DNA of 64,000 bases from Rhodococcoides trifolii (GCF_014635345.1 NZ_BMCU01000003.1:62001-126000); one strand, 5' to 3'. Counted from the first letter of the stretch, positions 10,508-23,505 are shown. Notes: generated from the sequence alone by a model not told the origin. Numbers and translations are program-made.

Positions 10508-12045
10508 CGCGAACCCGACTCGGTGCTGGAAATCGTCTCGGCTGCGGCAATGGCTCCCAGGACGGCCATCGCCTTGTTCCGCGATTCGTCGTCCTCGTAC
10601 TCGGCCTTCGAATCGGCCACGACACCCGCGCCGGCCTGGACGTAGGCGGTGCCGTTCTTGATGAGCGCGGAACGAATGCAGATGGCGGTGTCGGCGTCGC
10701 CGGCGAAGTCGAGGTAACCCACGATTCCACCGTAGACACCTCGACGCGAGGTCTCGAGTTCGTCGATGAGCTCCATCGCGCGAACCTTCGGTGCACCGGA
10801 CAGGGTGCCGGCCGGAAAGCACGCCGTGACTGCGTCGATGGCGTGCTTGTCGTCCGCGAGGGACCCCGTCACGGTGGACACGAGGTGCATGACATGGCTG
10901 TACCGCTCGATATGGCGGTAATCCGTGACCTTGACCGAGCCCGGTACACAGACCCGGCCGAGGTCGTTGCGGCCGAGGTCGACCAGCATCAGGTGCTCGG
11001 CGTTCTCCTTCTCGTCGGCGAGCAGGTCCTTCGCCAGCAGGACGTCCTCCTCCTCGGTGTGTCCACGCCACCGAGTTCCGGCGATGGGGTGTGTCGTCGC
11101 GACGCCTTCGACCACGGTCACCAACGATTCGGGACTGGACCCGACAATGGAGAACGCGGTGCCCCCGGCTACGTCGGGGACGTGCATGAGGTACATGTAC
11201 GGACTGGGATTGGACGCTCGCAGCATGCGGTAGACGTCCATCGGTGTTGCGTCCGTGTCCATCTCGAATCGCTGCGACAGGACCACCTGGAACGCCTCGC
11301 CCGCCTCGATCTCCTCCACCAGTCTGGCAACGCCGGCGCCGAACTCGTCCGGCGTTCGCTGGCGACGGAATTGCGGTGTGGGGCGCTCGAATCGGGCCAC
11401 CGTCGAATGGGCCGGGGTGGACAGGGCATCGGTCATCCGGTCGAGTCGCGCGACGGCGTCGTCGTACGCCTCGTCCACGCGATCGTCCGTACCGTCCCAG
11501 TTCACTGCGTTGGCGATGAGCGTGATCGCACCCTCGTGGTGATCGACCGCCGCGATGTCGGTGGCCAGCATCATGACGAGTTCCGGAACCTCGAGGTCGT
11601 CGACGGTAGTGTCCGGCAACCGTTCGATGTGTCGCACGGCGTCGTACCCGAGGTAACCCACCATTCCGCCGGTCAACGGCGGAAGGTCGGGCAACCGCTC
11701 CGAGCGCAGCAGTTCGAGGGTGGCACCCAACGCCTCCAGGGGGTTACCACCGGACGGAGCGCCGGCGGGGACGTTTCCCATCCAGGCCGCTTCGCCGTCG
11801 ACGACCGTCAGCGCAGCCGGCGACCCCGCACCGATGAACGACCACCTCGACCACGATCTGCCGTTCTCGGCGGACTCCAACAGGAATGTACCCGGCCGGT
11901 CGTCGGCGAGCTTGCGGTAGGCGGACAGTGGAGTCTCGGAGTCGGCAAGCACCTTGCGCACCACGGGAACCACCCGATGCTCGGTCGCGAGCAGCCGAAA
12001 CTGTTCGCGGGATGTGGTTGCCGAGGCCGTGTTCTGACCATGCAT
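10504..12045 (-). CDS. trpE: Anthranilate synthase component I TrpE
   Basis: Converts chorismate to anthranilate with ammonia from the glutamine amidotransferase TrpG, which is not in this window. 513 residues. The feedback site motif LLESAENG near residue 55 is intact, so the enzyme should be inhibited by tryptophan. Chorismate-binding motifs near the C-terminus are complete: [20 protein letters not shown] and [15 protein letters not shown] start at 12045. It heads the trp operon; the 89-base gap to the divergent MarR gene must hold its promoter. I found no leader peptide with tandem Trp codons there. Confidence 0.97.
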   Translation of the reverse strand: MHGQNTASATTSREQFRLLATEHRVVPVVRKVLADSETPLSAYRKLADDRPGTFLLESAENGRSWSRWSFIGAGSPAALTVVDGEAAWMGNVPAGAPSGGNPLEALGATLELLRSERLPDLPPLTGGMVGYLGYDAVRHIERLPDTTVDDLEVPELVMMLATDIAAVDHHEGAITLIANAVNWDGTDDRVDEAYDDAVARLDRMTDALSTPAHSTVARFERPTPQFRRQRTPDEFGAGVARLVEEIEAGEAFQVVLSQRFEMDTDATPMDVYRMLRASNPSPYMYLMHVPDVAGGTAFSIVGSSPESLVTVVEGVATTHPIAGTRWRGHTEEEDVLLAKDLLADEKENAEHLMLVDLGRNDLGRVCVPGSVKVTDYRHIERYSHVMHLVSTVTGSLADDKHAIDAVTACFPAGTLSGAPKVRAMELIDELETSRRGVYGGIVGYLDFAGDADTAICIRSALIKNGTAYVQAGAGVVADSKAEYEDDESRNKAMAVLGAIAAAETISSTESGSR

Positions 12046-12134
12046 GCGTCCAGTGTTTCAGGTGCCCGATCACCAGCTGCGCGGGCAGGAGTGCAAACTG
12101 TTGGCCAGCCTCACGATCAGGAGATGGGCACACG

Positions 12135-12623
12135 ATGGACGAGCACGATGCAACGCGGTGGCTCACAGCCGAGCAGCAAGCCGCGTGGCGAGGTCTCGTG
12201 ACGTTGTGCACCCGGCTCCCCGCAGCGCTGGACACACAACTGCAGCGTGACTCCGGGCTGACCCACTTCGATTACTTCGTCCTCGGCGGTTTGTCCGAGA
12301 GCCCCGACCGCCGTCTGAAGCTACGCGACCTCGCGGAGCGGTCGAACGCGTCGCTGTCCCGGCTGTCCCACGTCATCACCAAGCTCGAAAAGCTGGGGTG
12401 GGTGCAGCGCGAGAACATCGAAGGCGGACGGGGCTCGTTCGCGGTTCTGACCGACACCGGATGGGACAAGGTGCGCGAGGCCGCGCCCGGACACGTCGAG
12501 ACCGTGCAGTCCCTGGTGTTCGAGGGACTGGACGATGCTCAGGTCGAGACGCTGCGCCAGCTGGGCTCGGTCATGCTTGCGCAGCTCGACCGAGGTATTG
12601 CGGGCGGACTCGGAAAAGCTTGA
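12135..12623 (+). CDS. MarR-family transcriptional regulator
   Basis: 162-residue winged-helix DNA-binding protein. Its N-terminal helix (WLTAEQQAAWRGLVTLCTRLPAALD), the LKLRDLAERSNASLSRLSHVITKLEKLGWV helix-turn-helix and the basic wing ENIEGGRGSFAVLTDTG are typical of the family. Start ATG at 12135. It is transcribed divergently from trpE and convergently to hisI (3-base gap), and is the only plus-strand gene in the first 23 kb. The target is unknown; by position the shared trpE/marR gap is the first candidate. No clear palindrome was seen there. Confidence 0.9.
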   Translation: MDEHDATRWLTAEQQAAWRGLVTLCTRLPAALDTQLQRDSGLTHFDYFVLGGLSESPDRRLKLRDLAERSNASLSRLSHVITKLEKLGWVQRENIEGGRGSFAVLTDTGWDKVREAAPGHVETVQSLVFEGLDDAQVETLRQLGSVMLAQLDRGIAGGLGKA

Positions 12624-12626
12624 GGC

Positions 12627-12977
12627 TCAAGCCGTTTCGGGAGAGAGAAGCACGTCGGCGTCGAAACAGCTGTGCGCGCCGGTGTGGCACGCTGCGCCTT
12701 CCTGGTCGACGATCAGCAGAACGGTGTCGCCGTCGCAGTCCAACCGCACCTCGTGGACGTACTGGGTGTGACCGGACGTCTCGCCCTTGACCCAGTACTC
12801 GCCGCGCGAACGCGAGTAGTACGTGCCCTTACGCGTGGCGAGAGTGCGCGAGAGTGCCTCGTCGTCCATCCAGGCGACCATCAACACGTCGCCGGTGCCA
12901 CGTTCCTGCGCCACTGCACTGAACAGTCCGGCGTCGTTGCGCTTGAGCCGGGCCGCGATGTCCGCGTCCAAACTCAT
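12627..12977 (-). CDS. hisI: Phosphoribosyl-AMP cyclohydrolase HisI
   Basis: Opens the adenine ring of PR-AMP in step 3 of histidine synthesis. 116 residues, cyclohydrolase only, without a fused HisE domain. Metal-binding residues are in the conserved [21 protein letters not shown] block, and WMDDEAL and [16 protein letters not shown] are intact. ATG start at 12977 overlaps the hisF stop by 4 bases (ATGA). Last gene of the his operon; its stop lies 3 bases from the convergent marR stop, leaving no room for a separate terminator. Confidence 0.97.
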   Translation of the reverse strand: MSLDADIAARLKRNDAGLFSAVAQERGTGDVLMVAWMDDEALSRTLATRKGTYYSRSRGEYWVKGETSGHTQYVHEVRLDCDGDTVLLIVDQEGAACHTGAHSCFDADVLLSPETA

Positions 12978-13747
12978 CTGACCGTCACCCCTTCTGCGCG
13001 GAGCGCATCCTTGACCTGACCGATCACGAGCTCGCCGAAATGGAACACGCTCGCGGCGAGAACGGCGTCGGCTCCGGCGGCGACCGCGGGCGCGAAGTGT
13101 TCGACCTTTCCCGCGCCGCCGCTGGCGATGACCGGCACTCGCACTGCCGCTCGAACCGCTCCGATCATTGCGATGTCGAAGCCTGCCTTCGTTCCGTCGG
13201 CGTCCATCGAGTTGAGCAAGATCTCACCGACTCCCAGATCCGCGCCACGCTCTGCCCACTCGACAGCGTCGATTCCGGTTCCCCGACGGCCACCGTGGGT
13301 GGTCACCTCCCACCCGGACGGCGTCGAGCGCTCCCCGTCCGGAACGGTCCGAGCGTCGACCGACAGGACGATGCATTGCGATCCGAACCGCGAACTCAAC
13401 TCGCGCAGCAGTTCTGGACGTGCGATCGCAGCGGTGTTCACACTGACCTTGTCCGCCCCGGCCCGCAGCAACGAGTCGACGTCGGTGACCGTGCGGACAC
13501 CGCCGCCGACGGTGAGGGGGATGAACACCTGCTCGGCCGTGCGGGTGACCACGTCGAGCATCGTGGCCCTGCCACCGGAGGAGGCCGTGACGTCGAGGAA
13601 CGTCAATTCGTCCGCGCCCTCGGCGTCGTACTTCGCGGCCAACTCCACCGGATCACCGGCGTCCCTGAGGTCGGCGAAGTTGACCCCCTTGACCACTCGG
13701 CCCGCGTCGACGTCGAGACAGGGAATCACACGTACGGCGACGGTCAT
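12974..13747 (-). CDS. hisF: Imidazole glycerol phosphate synthase cyclase HisF
   Basis: Uses ammonia from HisH to turn PRFAR into imidazole glycerol phosphate and AICAR. 257 residues, TIM barrel. First-strand motif [16 protein letters not shown] provides catalytic Asp12; LTVGGGVRT and VIASGGAG form phosphate sites; [16 protein letters not shown] is conserved in HisF. ATG start at 13747. Overlaps both neighbours by 4 bases. Confidence 0.97.
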   Translation of the reverse strand: MTVAVRVIPCLDVDAGRVVKGVNFADLRDAGDPVELAAKYDAEGADELTFLDVTASSGGRATMLDVVTRTAEQVFIPLTVGGGVRTVTDVDSLLRAGADKVSVNTAAIARPELLRELSSRFGSQCIVLSVDARTVPDGERSTPSGWEVTTHGGRRGTGIDAVEWAERGADLGVGEILLNSMDADGTKAGFDIAMIGAVRAAVRVPVIASGGAGKVEHFAPAVAAGADAVLAASVFHFGELVIGQVKDALRAEGVTVR

Positions 13748-14559
13748 GGAAGGAAGTCTCCCGGATCTCCGAGGGAGGTGACGATGTCGAGCAATTCCTG
13801 GTGCACGCCCGGCGCGGCGGCAAGGACCGACGTGGACGCGATCGTCCACGGCTGCCCACGCAAGTCGGTCACGATGCCACCGGCAGCGCGCACCAACATC
13901 GCGCCGGCCGCGTTGTCCCACGCCTGATGTCCGAAGACGACCGCTGCGCCCAGAACTCCGGCAGCCGTGAAGGCCAAGTCCAGTCCAGTCGATCCGTGCA
14001 TGCGAATCCGCGACGAGTCGCGTGAGAGTTCGGACAGAATGCGCACGCGATAGGCACCGGGCAACCGCCCGCGGCTCGCCACGTTGAAGGCGCCGAATCC
14101 CACGATGGACTCCGACAGGGTGGTCGGTTCGAGCGCGGGAATGGGATCGGATCCGAGGTGCACCGGCCCGCCGTCGACCGCCCAGTAGCGATGGCCGAAC
14201 AGCGGAAGCCACGTCAGTCCGATGACCGGGACGCCGTCGACCAGAAGCGAGAGAAGTGTTCCGGCAGTGGGCAATCCGTAGGAGTAGTTGAACGTACCGT
14301 CGATCGGGTCGACCACCCAGACGGCGCCGGTGTCGAGATCCGGCCCGCCGAATTCCTCACCGTGAACCGCTATCCCGGTGCGCTGAGACAGTTCGTCGGT
14401 CAGACGGCGTTCCAGTTCCAGGTCGACCGCGGTGGCGAAGTCGTCCGGCCCCTTCGCGACGGCACTCGGCGCTCCGACGCCCGCGACGAAACGGTCTTCG
14501 ATGCCGTCGAGCAGACTTCGCGCAATGGACGCGAGAGCGTCGAGATCGAGATCGGTCAT
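13744..14559 (-). CDS. impA: Inositol monophosphatase-family protein in the his operon (ImpA-like)
   Basis: 271-residue Mg-dependent phosphatase. Metal-binding motifs are complete: [22 protein letters not shown] and the C-terminal [17 protein letters not shown]. Gene order hisA-imp-hisF is the same as in M. tuberculosis, where impA sits between hisA and hisF. Substrate is uncertain: inositol phosphate or histidinol phosphate are both possible. A second family member at 59053 looks more like the dedicated HisN. ATG start at 14559 overlaps the priA stop by 4 bases. Confidence 0.9.
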   Translation of the reverse strand: MTDLDLDALASIARSLLDGIEDRFVAGVGAPSAVAKGPDDFATAVDLELERRLTDELSQRTGIAVHGEEFGGPDLDTGAVWVVDPIDGTFNYSYGLPTAGTLLSLLVDGVPVIGLTWLPLFGHRYWAVDGGPVHLGSDPIPALEPTTLSESIVGFGAFNVASRGRLPGAYRVRILSELSRDSSRIRMHGSTGLDLAFTAAGVLGAAVVFGHQAWDNAAGAMLVRAAGGIVTDLRGQPWTIASTSVLAAAPGVHQELLDIVTSLGDPGDFLP

Positions 14560-15290
14560 GACGAGACGGCGCGGAGCGCCTCGGGGAGGGTGAACTTGCC
14601 GGCGTACAACGCCTTGCCGACGATGGAACCCTCGACACCCACGTCGGTCAAGGTGGCGATGGCACGCAGATCGTCGATGGTCGACACACCGCCCGACGCG
14701 ATGACCGGAGCGTCGGTTACGGCGCAGACCTGTTGGAGCAGTTCCAGATTGGGGCCGGTGAGCGTTCCGTCCCGTGTCACGTCGGTGACGACGTACCGGC
14801 TGCACCCGTCACGGTCGAGGCGCTCGAGCACCTCCCACAGGTCTCCCCCGTCGCTGACCCAGCCTCGCCCACGCAAGCGGTGTTCCCCGTCGACGATGCG
14901 CACGTCCAAACCGACTGCGACGCGATCTCCGTACTCACCGAGAGCCCGTGCGCACCATTCCGGGTCTTCGAGAGCCGCGGTTCCGAGATTCACGCGAGCA
15001 CATCCGGTTGCGAGGGCGGCCCGGAGCGACTCGTCGTCGCGAATACCACCGGACAACTCCACCTTGACATCCAGTTCGCCGACGACGTCGGCGAGCAGAT
15101 CGCGGTTCGATCCGCGTCCGAATGCTGCGTCGAGATCGACCAGGTGCACCCAGTCGGCGCCGTCGCGCTGCCAGGCGAGGGCGGCCTCGCGGGGCGAACC
15201 GTACGCAGTTTCGCTTCCCGCCTCTCCTTGAACGAGGCGCACGGCCTCGCCATCGGCGACATCGACAGCAGGAAGAAGTACCAGGCTCAC
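14556..15290 (-). CDS. priA: Bifunctional HisA/TrpF isomerase PriA
   Basis: TIM-barrel isomerase that acts on both ProFAR (histidine pathway) and phosphoribosyl anthranilate (tryptophan pathway) in actinobacteria. 244 residues from a GTG at 15290 ([14 protein letters not shown]). An ATG 21 codons upstream would overlap the preceding gene and add a non-conserved tail. Asp10 in [10 protein letters not shown] and the second acid in [16 protein letters not shown] are the general acid/base residues. No trpF occurs in the trp operon of this window, which fits dual function. Dual activity is inferred from family and taxonomy. Confidence 0.95.
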   Translation of the reverse strand: MSLVLLPAVDVADGEAVRLVQGEAGSETAYGSPREAALAWQRDGADWVHLVDLDAAFGRGSNRDLLADVVGELDVKVELSGGIRDDESLRAALATGCARVNLGTAALEDPEWCARALGEYGDRVAVGLDVRIVDGEHRLRGRGWVSDGGDLWEVLERLDRDGCSRYVVTDVTRDGTLTGPNLELLQQVCAVTDAPVIASGGVSTIDDLRAIATLTDVGVEGSIVGKALYAGKFTLPEALRAVSS

Positions 15291-15321
15291 GTGGTCCGAG
15301 GGTACTGCCCGAAGCCGCGGT

Positions 15322-15570
15322 TCACGTTGGCGGGTCGACGCGCTCGTGTCCATCGGTGTCGTCTCCGAATGCCCGACGCACGGTTCGTCGAGACACCGCC
15401 GCCATCACTGCGACGGCCATGACGATGCCGACCCCCACGATCAGCAGTCCGAGACCCGGCCCGGGACGGACGGCGAGAACGACGACGGTGACAGCGGCGA
15501 GCACGAGTGCCGCCGATCCGAGCGAGGTGAGGGCGTGGCGGGCGAACGAGAAGCTCGGGTCGTCGCTCAT
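15322..15570 (-). CDS. Small two-helix membrane protein in the his operon
   Basis: 82 residues: a short polar N-terminus ([18 protein letters not shown]), two hydrophobic helices ([15 protein letters not shown] and [21 protein letters not shown]) joined by RPGPG, and a charged C-terminus. ATG start at 15570 overlaps the hisH stop by 4 bases, and its stop is 31 bases ahead of priA. The tight coupling and codon use like its neighbours argue that it is a real gene. No function known to me. Confidence 0.8.
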   Translation of the reverse strand: MSDDPSFSFARHALTSLGSAALVLAAVTVVVLAVRPGPGLGLLIVGVGIVMAVAVMAAVSRRTVRRAFGDDTDGHERVDPPT

Positions 15571-16199
15571 GCGACGGTGCGGAGCCAGTTCTCCAGCAGT
15601 GCCGCCCCGGCGTCACCGGATTTCTCCGGGTGGAACTGGGTGGCCGACAGCGGGCCGTTCTCCACCGCGGCGAGGAAGGGACCACCGTGGTCGGCCCAGG
15701 TCAACGTGGCTGGGGGAATGTAATCGCTCGGCTCCATCTCCCATCGGAGCGCAGCGTAGGAGTGCACGAAGTAGAAGCGGGTGTCGGCCGCCATCCCGTC
15801 GAACAAGACGCTGCCCGAGTCGGGGGTCACCGTGTTCCATCCCATGTGCGGGAGAACACCGGCTTTCAGTTGCTCCACGGTGCCCGGCCACTGTCCGCAG
15901 CCGGTGGCGGGCTCACCGAACTCGACGCCGCGGTCGAACAGGATCTGCATTCCCACGCAGATCCCCAGAACGGGCCGACCTCCGGCGAGTCGCTTGTCGA
16001 TCAGTTCGTCGCCGCGTACCGACAGCAGGCCGTCCATGCACGCTCCGTAGGCCCCTACGCCCGGCACGACCAATCCGTCGGCAGCCAAGGCAACCCGGTG
16101 ATCGGAGGTGACGGTGACGGCGGCACCCACTCGCTCGAGGGCGCGCTGTGCGGAATGCAGATTTCCCGACCCGTAATCGAGTAGGGCAACGGAAGTCAT
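15567..16199 (-). CDS. hisH: Imidazole glycerol phosphate synthase glutaminase HisH
   Basis: Glutamine amidotransferase partner of HisF; releases ammonia that passes through the HisF barrel. 210 residues. The catalytic triad is visible: Cys81 in LGICVGMQ, and His/Glu in QFHPEKSG. The N-terminal [16 protein letters not shown] is typical. ATG start at 16199. Overlaps the MmcQ-type gene upstream and the small membrane gene downstream by 4 bases each. It lies eight genes before the operon end and five away from hisF, so the two subunits are not adjacent. Confidence 0.97.
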   Translation of the reverse strand: MTSVALLDYGSGNLHSAQRALERVGAAVTVTSDHRVALAADGLVVPGVGAYGACMDGLLSVRGDELIDKRLAGGRPVLGICVGMQILFDRGVEFGEPATGCGQWPGTVEQLKAGVLPHMGWNTVTPDSGSVLFDGMAADTRFYFVHSYAALRWEMEPSDYIPPATLTWADHGGPFLAAVENGPLSATQFHPEKSGDAGAALLENWLRTVA

Positions 16200-16606
16200 G
16201 CGCCGAGTGTATCGGTGGGGTTGTCCGCCAAGTACTGCTCGGTGAGCACGTCCGGAGCAGCCGCCAGCCACGCGTCGACGATCAGGTCGCGCAGCGTTGC
16301 CGGGTCGACCACCTTGAGTCGAATCAGGATGGCGGGGTGCTTGGCGAAGTGCTCGATGGTGAAGACTCCCTCATGCTCTTCGGCGAGCACCGCCTCCTTC
16401 TCGCCGAGGTCTCCGAGGGACACGGCGAAAATCGGTCCGCTGGGGACGGGCCGGTCGCCGAACCGCTTGATGTCGGCCTTGTTCAACGGTCGCTCCCAGG
16501 CGAAGGCCTTCTTGCGCACGAACCACGTGCGGTTGCTCCACCGCGTTCCCTCGCCCACCTCCGGGAGGTCTGCTGCGATCGAGATTGCGTCCGTCAGCGT
16601 CGCCAT
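16196..16606 (-). CDS. MmcQ/YjbR-family protein
   Basis: 136 residues with the YjbR fold pattern: an N-terminal helix ([37 protein letters not shown]), a conserved [16 protein letters not shown] strand-helix and a C-terminal helix ([22 protein letters not shown]). YjbR proteins resemble DNA-binding folds, but no biochemical role is established. ATG start at 16606 lies 13 bases inside the upstream MFS gene, and the stop overlaps hisH by 4 bases. It is embedded in the his operon and presumably co-translated; a link to histidine metabolism is not evident. Confidence 0.85.
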   Translation of the reverse strand: MATLTDAISIAADLPEVGEGTRWSNRTWFVRKKAFAWERPLNKADIKRFGDRPVPSGPIFAVSLGDLGEKEAVLAEEHEGVFTIEHFAKHPAILIRLKVVDPATLRDLIVDAWLAAAPDVLTEQYLADNPTDTLGA

Positions 16607-17697
16607 GTCGATGATCGAACCAGAACGGCCACCACCAGCACCAGAGCTGACCCGAGAGCGAATGTCGTGGAGTATCCGTAGTGCACGGCGAGAACACCCA
16701 GGGCCAGCGCGCCCACCCCGGTGCCCGCATCGAAGCTGATGTTCCAGGCGGCGCTCGCCACGCCGAACCGGGTAGGGCCGGCGTAGGCGAAAGCCATGAC
16801 GAGACTTTCGTTCTGGCATGCCCCGTACCCGACACCGAACACCACGGCCGCTGCCAACAGAACCGCGGCGGAACCGGCTCCGGCCACGCCGGCAGCAAAA
16901 GCCAGAACGCCGACCGTGGTGACGACGAGCGCGGGGACCAACGCGCGCCCCGGTCCGACGCGGTCCGCGATGGCACCGGCGCCGTACCGTCCGACGATCA
17001 TCGCCCCGCTGACGACGGACAGGGCCAGTCCCGCAAGCACCGGACTATCGCTCTCGGCGATGGGAAGCAGCGACGAGAGGCCACCGAACGCCGCGGACAC
17101 CGACGCGATGGCCACACAGGGAAGCACCAGCCGTTGCCACTCGAATGCGCCGCCCGACGTGCGCGCCTCGGGAGCAGAGCGCACAGCAGGCAGGCGAAGT
17201 ATCGCGACCAACGCCACGACCGGCACGAGTGCGCCGACCAAGAACACAGCCGACGCCGACACCGACTGCAGCAGGGCAAGACCCGTCGGCAGCGCGATCA
17301 TTTGGGCCACCGCGACCGCGATGCCCTGAGCGCCGGTCGCTCGGCCGAGCAGCGAGGATGGCGCCAGCTCGGCCACGAGCGCGGCGGAGGACACCGTCAG
17401 TAGTCCGAAGCCGACGCCTCGGAACGCGGAAATCGTCAGCACGGCGGGTGGCGCCGTCGACAGCAGGAACGCCAGCGCCGGCAGACCCAACAGCAGGCAC
17501 CCCGCAGCCAGCACACCTCGGTGCCCGACGGTCCGCAGCAGCCACGGCACACCCAGCTGGGTGGCAACGGTGGCGCCCATGAACACCGCAGTCGTGGCGC
17601 CGGCGAGTGCGTCGGATCCACCGTTCTGCGAGATCACGAGCGGAACGACGGGCAGCAGGAGACCGAACCCGCCGAACGACGCCGCGCCCATGATCAT
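16594..17697 (-). CDS. MFS transporter inside the his operon
   Basis: About 12 hydrophobic segments over 367 residues, with the MFS loop pattern after helix 2 (LRTVGHRGVLAAG) and a related GRYGAGAIADRVGPGRAL between helices 6 and 8. Substrate unknown; an efflux role is likely from overall shape. The first ATG at 17697 falls within helix 1. A CTG at 17748 overlaps the hisB stop (CTGA), has AAGGG six bases upstream and would restore SSDGQSLRHIPGLPAAMIMG, so translation may start there. It overlaps the MmcQ-type gene by 13 bases. Histidine or a pathway intermediate is a guess as cargo. Confidence 0.88.
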   Translation of the reverse strand: MIMGAASFGGFGLLLPVVPLVISQNGGSDALAGATTAVFMGATVATQLGVPWLLRTVGHRGVLAAGCLLLGLPALAFLLSTAPPAVLTISAFRGVGFGLLTVSSAALVAELAPSSLLGRATGAQGIAVAVAQMIALPTGLALLQSVSASAVFLVGALVPVVALVAILRLPAVRSAPEARTSGGAFEWQRLVLPCVAIASVSAAFGGLSSLLPIAESDSPVLAGLALSVVSGAMIVGRYGAGAIADRVGPGRALVPALVVTTVGVLAFAAGVAGAGSAAVLLAAAVVFGVGYGACQNESLVMAFAYAGPTRFGVASAAWNISFDAGTGVGALALGVLAVHYGYSTTFALGSALVLVVAVLVRSSTWRR

Positions 17698-17744
17698 CGC
17701 GGCCGGAAGGCCTGGGATGTGTCTGAGCGACTGCCCGTCCGAAC

Positions 17745-20805
<3,061 letters not shown>

Positions 20806-20844
20806 GACGAATACCTTTCGGATGCCGGAGAAGCTGACGATCCG

Positions 20845-20874
20845 ATTATCCAGTACGCGTCACCTAGTTTTTCA
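20845..20874 (-). promoter_or_regulatory. Possible his operon promoter
   Basis: On the minus strand a GATAAT hexamer (20850-20845) lies about 40 bases upstream of the hisD ATG, with TGAAAA (20874-20869) 18 bases further up. The -10 match is good, the -35 weak. The site is placed correctly in the 92-base gap between the SRPBCC gene and hisD. Confidence 0.3.
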
Positions 20875-20897
20875 CACGGCGGTCTTTTTCACGCCGG

Positions 20898-21365
20898 TCA
20901 GGAGTACTTCGACGACAGCTTCTCGAGTGTGGCGGTGATGCCCTTGCTGTTCGCCTTCGTCTGACCCAGTACTTCGAGGATCTTGGGACTCTTCGCGGTG
21001 TCGTAGAGGAAGCTCTCGGTGACCTCGGTGGAGGTCGGTCCGGTCTGGACCAGCTCCCAGCGCCAGCGGTGACCCATCGGGTGCTGCCATTCGAGGACTT
21101 TGCGCTCGGCGTCGTCCACGAACTCCGTCACGGTGCTGGTGATTTTGTAGGGAACACCGAACTGCTTCATCCCGACGGAAAACTTGTCGCCGGGGCCGAG
21201 CCGCGTGGGGCCTTTGACGTTGTCCTTGACCGTTCCCGATCCGTCGAGCTGACTGTGCCGGTGCGGGTCGGCCACGATGTCGAAGAGAGTGTTCGCATCT
21301 GTGGCGACCGTCACTCGACGCGAAATTGCGTGCTTCCCTTTGTCTACGTTCGTCACTGTTGCCAT
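20898..21365 (-). CDS. SRPBCC-family (START-like) protein
   Basis: 155-residue alpha/beta helix-grip protein. Typical features are the N-terminal strand with ISRRVTVATDANTLFDIVADPHRHSQLDGSG, a central VSKF-like strand region (GDKFSVGMKQFGVPYKITSTVTEF) and a long C-terminal helix (ILEVLGQTKANSKGITATLEKLSSKYS). Such proteins bind hydrophobic ligands or act as cyclases or dehydratases, but no active site can be assigned here. ATG start at 21365 has no obvious ribosome site; the GTG four codons later is an alternative. It may share a transcript with the his operon 92 bases downstream. Confidence 0.85.
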   Translation of the reverse strand: MATVTNVDKGKHAISRRVTVATDANTLFDIVADPHRHSQLDGSGTVKDNVKGPTRLGPGDKFSVGMKQFGVPYKITSTVTEFVDDAERKVLEWQHPMGHRWRWELVQTGPTSTEVTESFLYDTAKSPKILEVLGQTKANSKGITATLEKLSSKYS

Positions 21366-21399
21366 GCTGCTCGTGTACCCGTGCGCTCTATGGGCAAAC

Positions 21400-23319
21400 T
21401 CAGAACGGGGCGGGCTCCGCGGCGCGGCGGGCTCGCACGATCGCGCGGTGTTCGAGGTACTTCACCCGCAACGCCCGCGCCGCATCACGATCCGGGCCGT
21501 ACCGCATCGTCGCGATCGCCGTCTCCGTCACCCACCGGTCGATACCCAACATCGAGTGGTAGTGCTCCCACCACGTCGGCGCATCCAGATCCGCAGGCAA
21601 CGGCGTCGACGCCCGCAGCGGCCACGGCTTACCCCGACCCGCGTCGATCTCCTCCCCCAACGCCATCGACGCGAACGTGATCAACCCCGGCGCCGGCGCG
21701 CTCACCCTGATCAACCCGGTGTCGGTGCGCCACGCCACGAACCCGTCCGCCATGATCGCCGGCAACCAATGCCGCTCCGTCTTGACCTGATGGTGCGTCA
21801 CACACAGCGGCCCGAGGTTCTCCACGATCGACCACCCACCCCGCATCGGATCGTCGTGATCGAAGGGCACCGTGTGATCGAGTTGGCAACGCTCCGAGGG
21901 CGTCGAGCACCCCGGGGCGACGCACTTGCGGTACCGCGCCCGCACCAACGCCGCCACCTCCGCCGACGGGGCGTACGTCAACGCCCCCTTGGGTGGGCAC
22001 AGGTGTCCCCCGTGACCGTCCGGATGCACCCCGTTCGCCAACGACGGGTTCGCCGCGATCTGCGCCAGCAAATCCGCGACGTGGCGGTTGAGCGCCCGGA
22101 ACCAGTAATGCGCCTTCGGTCTCATCGGTGGCGACGACGACACCGGAAGCGTGGGCGCCGTGTAGGAGCGGCTGCGATGCAGCAACACTCGCGCGCGGCA
22201 CGAGGTCAACCGCGTCGGCACACCCGGGGCCGGGCGCGGCGGCGGCGTACCCGACTCGCCGTCGGCGGCCGATTCACAATGTTCCACTAAATCATCGGCG
22301 TCGATGGGCTCCGATGCGGACTCGGCGTCCACCGAGTCCGAATCAGCGTCTGCTTCCGCCGGGTTGTCCCGCCGATACCCCGCGGCGACGGTGCGCATCT
22401 CCGTGAGAATGATCTGCCACCGCGCATCCGCGGCCAACACCCGCGCCACCTCCGGATCGAGCGGTGTCCCATCGGCCAACGTCGGCGGGGTCGACGACAA
22501 ACCCAGCAGCACCTCGATGTCCATGTACGCCGCGATCCTGCGCACCGGCGCCGGACCCACCTCGAGGCCCGCGACCGGGCACTCGTCCAGCCCGCACCGG
22601 CACTCGATCGCGTTCTGATCGCGCGCCATCGCCGTCGCCGCAGCTGCCTGCAACTCACCCTTCGAGCGTGGGTCGTTCGTGCACACCGTGCCCACCAACT
22701 GCTCGATCCGATCCATGAACTCCTGCGCCGCGAGATCACCGGTGGTGATCACCACATCGGACAACCCGTCGCCACGCTTACGCCGATACACCCGCGAATT
22801 GTCCTTGCGCACAACCTCTTGCGCCGCCCGTGCCTCGTCCGGGTCGTGATCGAACCACAACGACCACACCGCATCCCGCAACGGACCCGGCGTCTTCGAC
22901 TGCGCCGCAGCAACGGCTTCCGCTTCCACCGCCGCCACCGTCGAATCACACGCTCGCTTCAGCACCGACACGGTCGTCGCCACCCGCCGGTAATCGACCT
23001 CCCCGGCGGTGAACGCGGCGTTCAGCAACGGCAACCGGTGCCACAGCTGCTCCCCCACCTCGATCACCGTCATCGCCACGTCCTGCGACAGTCTCAACGC
23101 CTCCGCCACATCCACCGTCGCGGTCCGCGCAGCACTCTGGGCGCACCTGGACCCCGATTCGAGCTCAGCGGTCAACCGCACATCGAGCAGGTCGTACGCA
23201 TAATGCACCCGCTGAGCATCGAACCGATTCACCGCACGACGCGTCTCGTCGAGAGCAGCAACCAACGCAGCGGCCGACTGCACCACCGCTGGTCCACCAG
23301 AATCCCCCGATTCGAACAT
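21400..23319 (-). CDS. DUF222 protein with C-terminal HNH endonuclease domain (13E12 family)
   Basis: 639 residues from ATG 23319 (MFESGDSGGPAVVQ); an in-frame start 14 codons upstream adds a non-conserved tail. The N-terminal half is the helical DUF222 domain, followed by an acidic Asp/Ser/Glu-rich linker near residues 330-375. The C-terminal HNH motif shows paired Cys and His residues: CVAPGCSTPSERCQLDHTVPF and LCVTHHQVK. The family is multi-copy in actinobacteria and often called 13E12 repeat protein; its role is unresolved, with mobile-element or defence links only suspected. No terminal repeats or partner genes were seen here. Confidence 0.88.
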   Translation of the reverse strand: MFESGDSGGPAVVQSAAALVAALDETRRAVNRFDAQRVHYAYDLLDVRLTAELESGSRCAQSAARTATVDVAEALRLSQDVAMTVIEVGEQLWHRLPLLNAAFTAGEVDYRRVATTVSVLKRACDSTVAAVEAEAVAAAQSKTPGPLRDAVWSLWFDHDPDEARAAQEVVRKDNSRVYRRKRGDGLSDVVITTGDLAAQEFMDRIEQLVGTVCTNDPRSKGELQAAAATAMARDQNAIECRCGLDECPVAGLEVGPAPVRRIAAYMDIEVLLGLSSTPPTLADGTPLDPEVARVLAADARWQIILTEMRTVAAGYRRDNPAEADADSDSVDAESASEPIDADDLVEHCESAADGESGTPPPRPAPGVPTRLTSCRARVLLHRSRSYTAPTLPVSSSPPMRPKAHYWFRALNRHVADLLAQIAANPSLANGVHPDGHGGHLCPPKGALTYAPSAEVAALVRARYRKCVAPGCSTPSERCQLDHTVPFDHDDPMRGGWSIVENLGPLCVTHHQVKTERHWLPAIMADGFVAWRTDTGLIRVSAPAPGLITFASMALGEEIDAGRGKPWPLRASTPLPADLDAPTWWEHYHSMLGIDRWVTETAIATMRYGPDRDAARALRVKYLEHRAIVRARRAAEPAPF

Positions 23320-23478
23320 GCATTCGATTCTACTGCCTGGCGCTGACGCCCGCAAGGCCAAAAATAGGTCACAGCAACAACTTCGGTGCAGGAATCTATG
23401 TCAGACCTATGTGCATCTGCGGCACAGTGGTCGAATCGGGGCAGGAACGGCTTCATTCGGGTGACCCGGTTCGCCCTC

Positions 23479-23505
23479 TTGATTCGACGTACGTCAATAT
23501 AAGGG
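23479..23505 (+). promoter_or_regulatory. Probable ArsR operator and -10 of the ars operon
   Basis: A perfect 10-base palindrome GACGTACGTC (23486-23495) lies in the longer imperfect element TTGATTCGACGTACGTCAA. Directly downstream TATAAG (23498-23503) resembles a -10 box and is only 3 bases from the arsR ATG at 23507, which suggests a leaderless or nearly leaderless transcript. ArsR repressors typically bind such sites over their own promoter. Confidence 0.55.

Noticed and set aside
12046-12134. Trp leader peptide or T-box ahead of trpE
   Set aside because: Read for tandem Trp codons and terminator pairs in the 89-base gap; none present.
9820-12201. 793-codon plus-strand open frame over trpE and the membrane gene
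   Set aside because: Arg/Pro-rich shadow of real minus-strand genes that have full family motifs.
13744-14559. Calling the his-operon IMPase gene HisN
   Set aside because: Position between priA and hisF is that of ImpA, and a better HisN candidate lies at 59053; the substrate remains open.
21400-23319. Restriction or toxin function for the HNH protein
   Set aside because: DUF222/HNH proteins are very common in actinobacteria and no methylase or antitoxin is adjacent; the call stays at family level.
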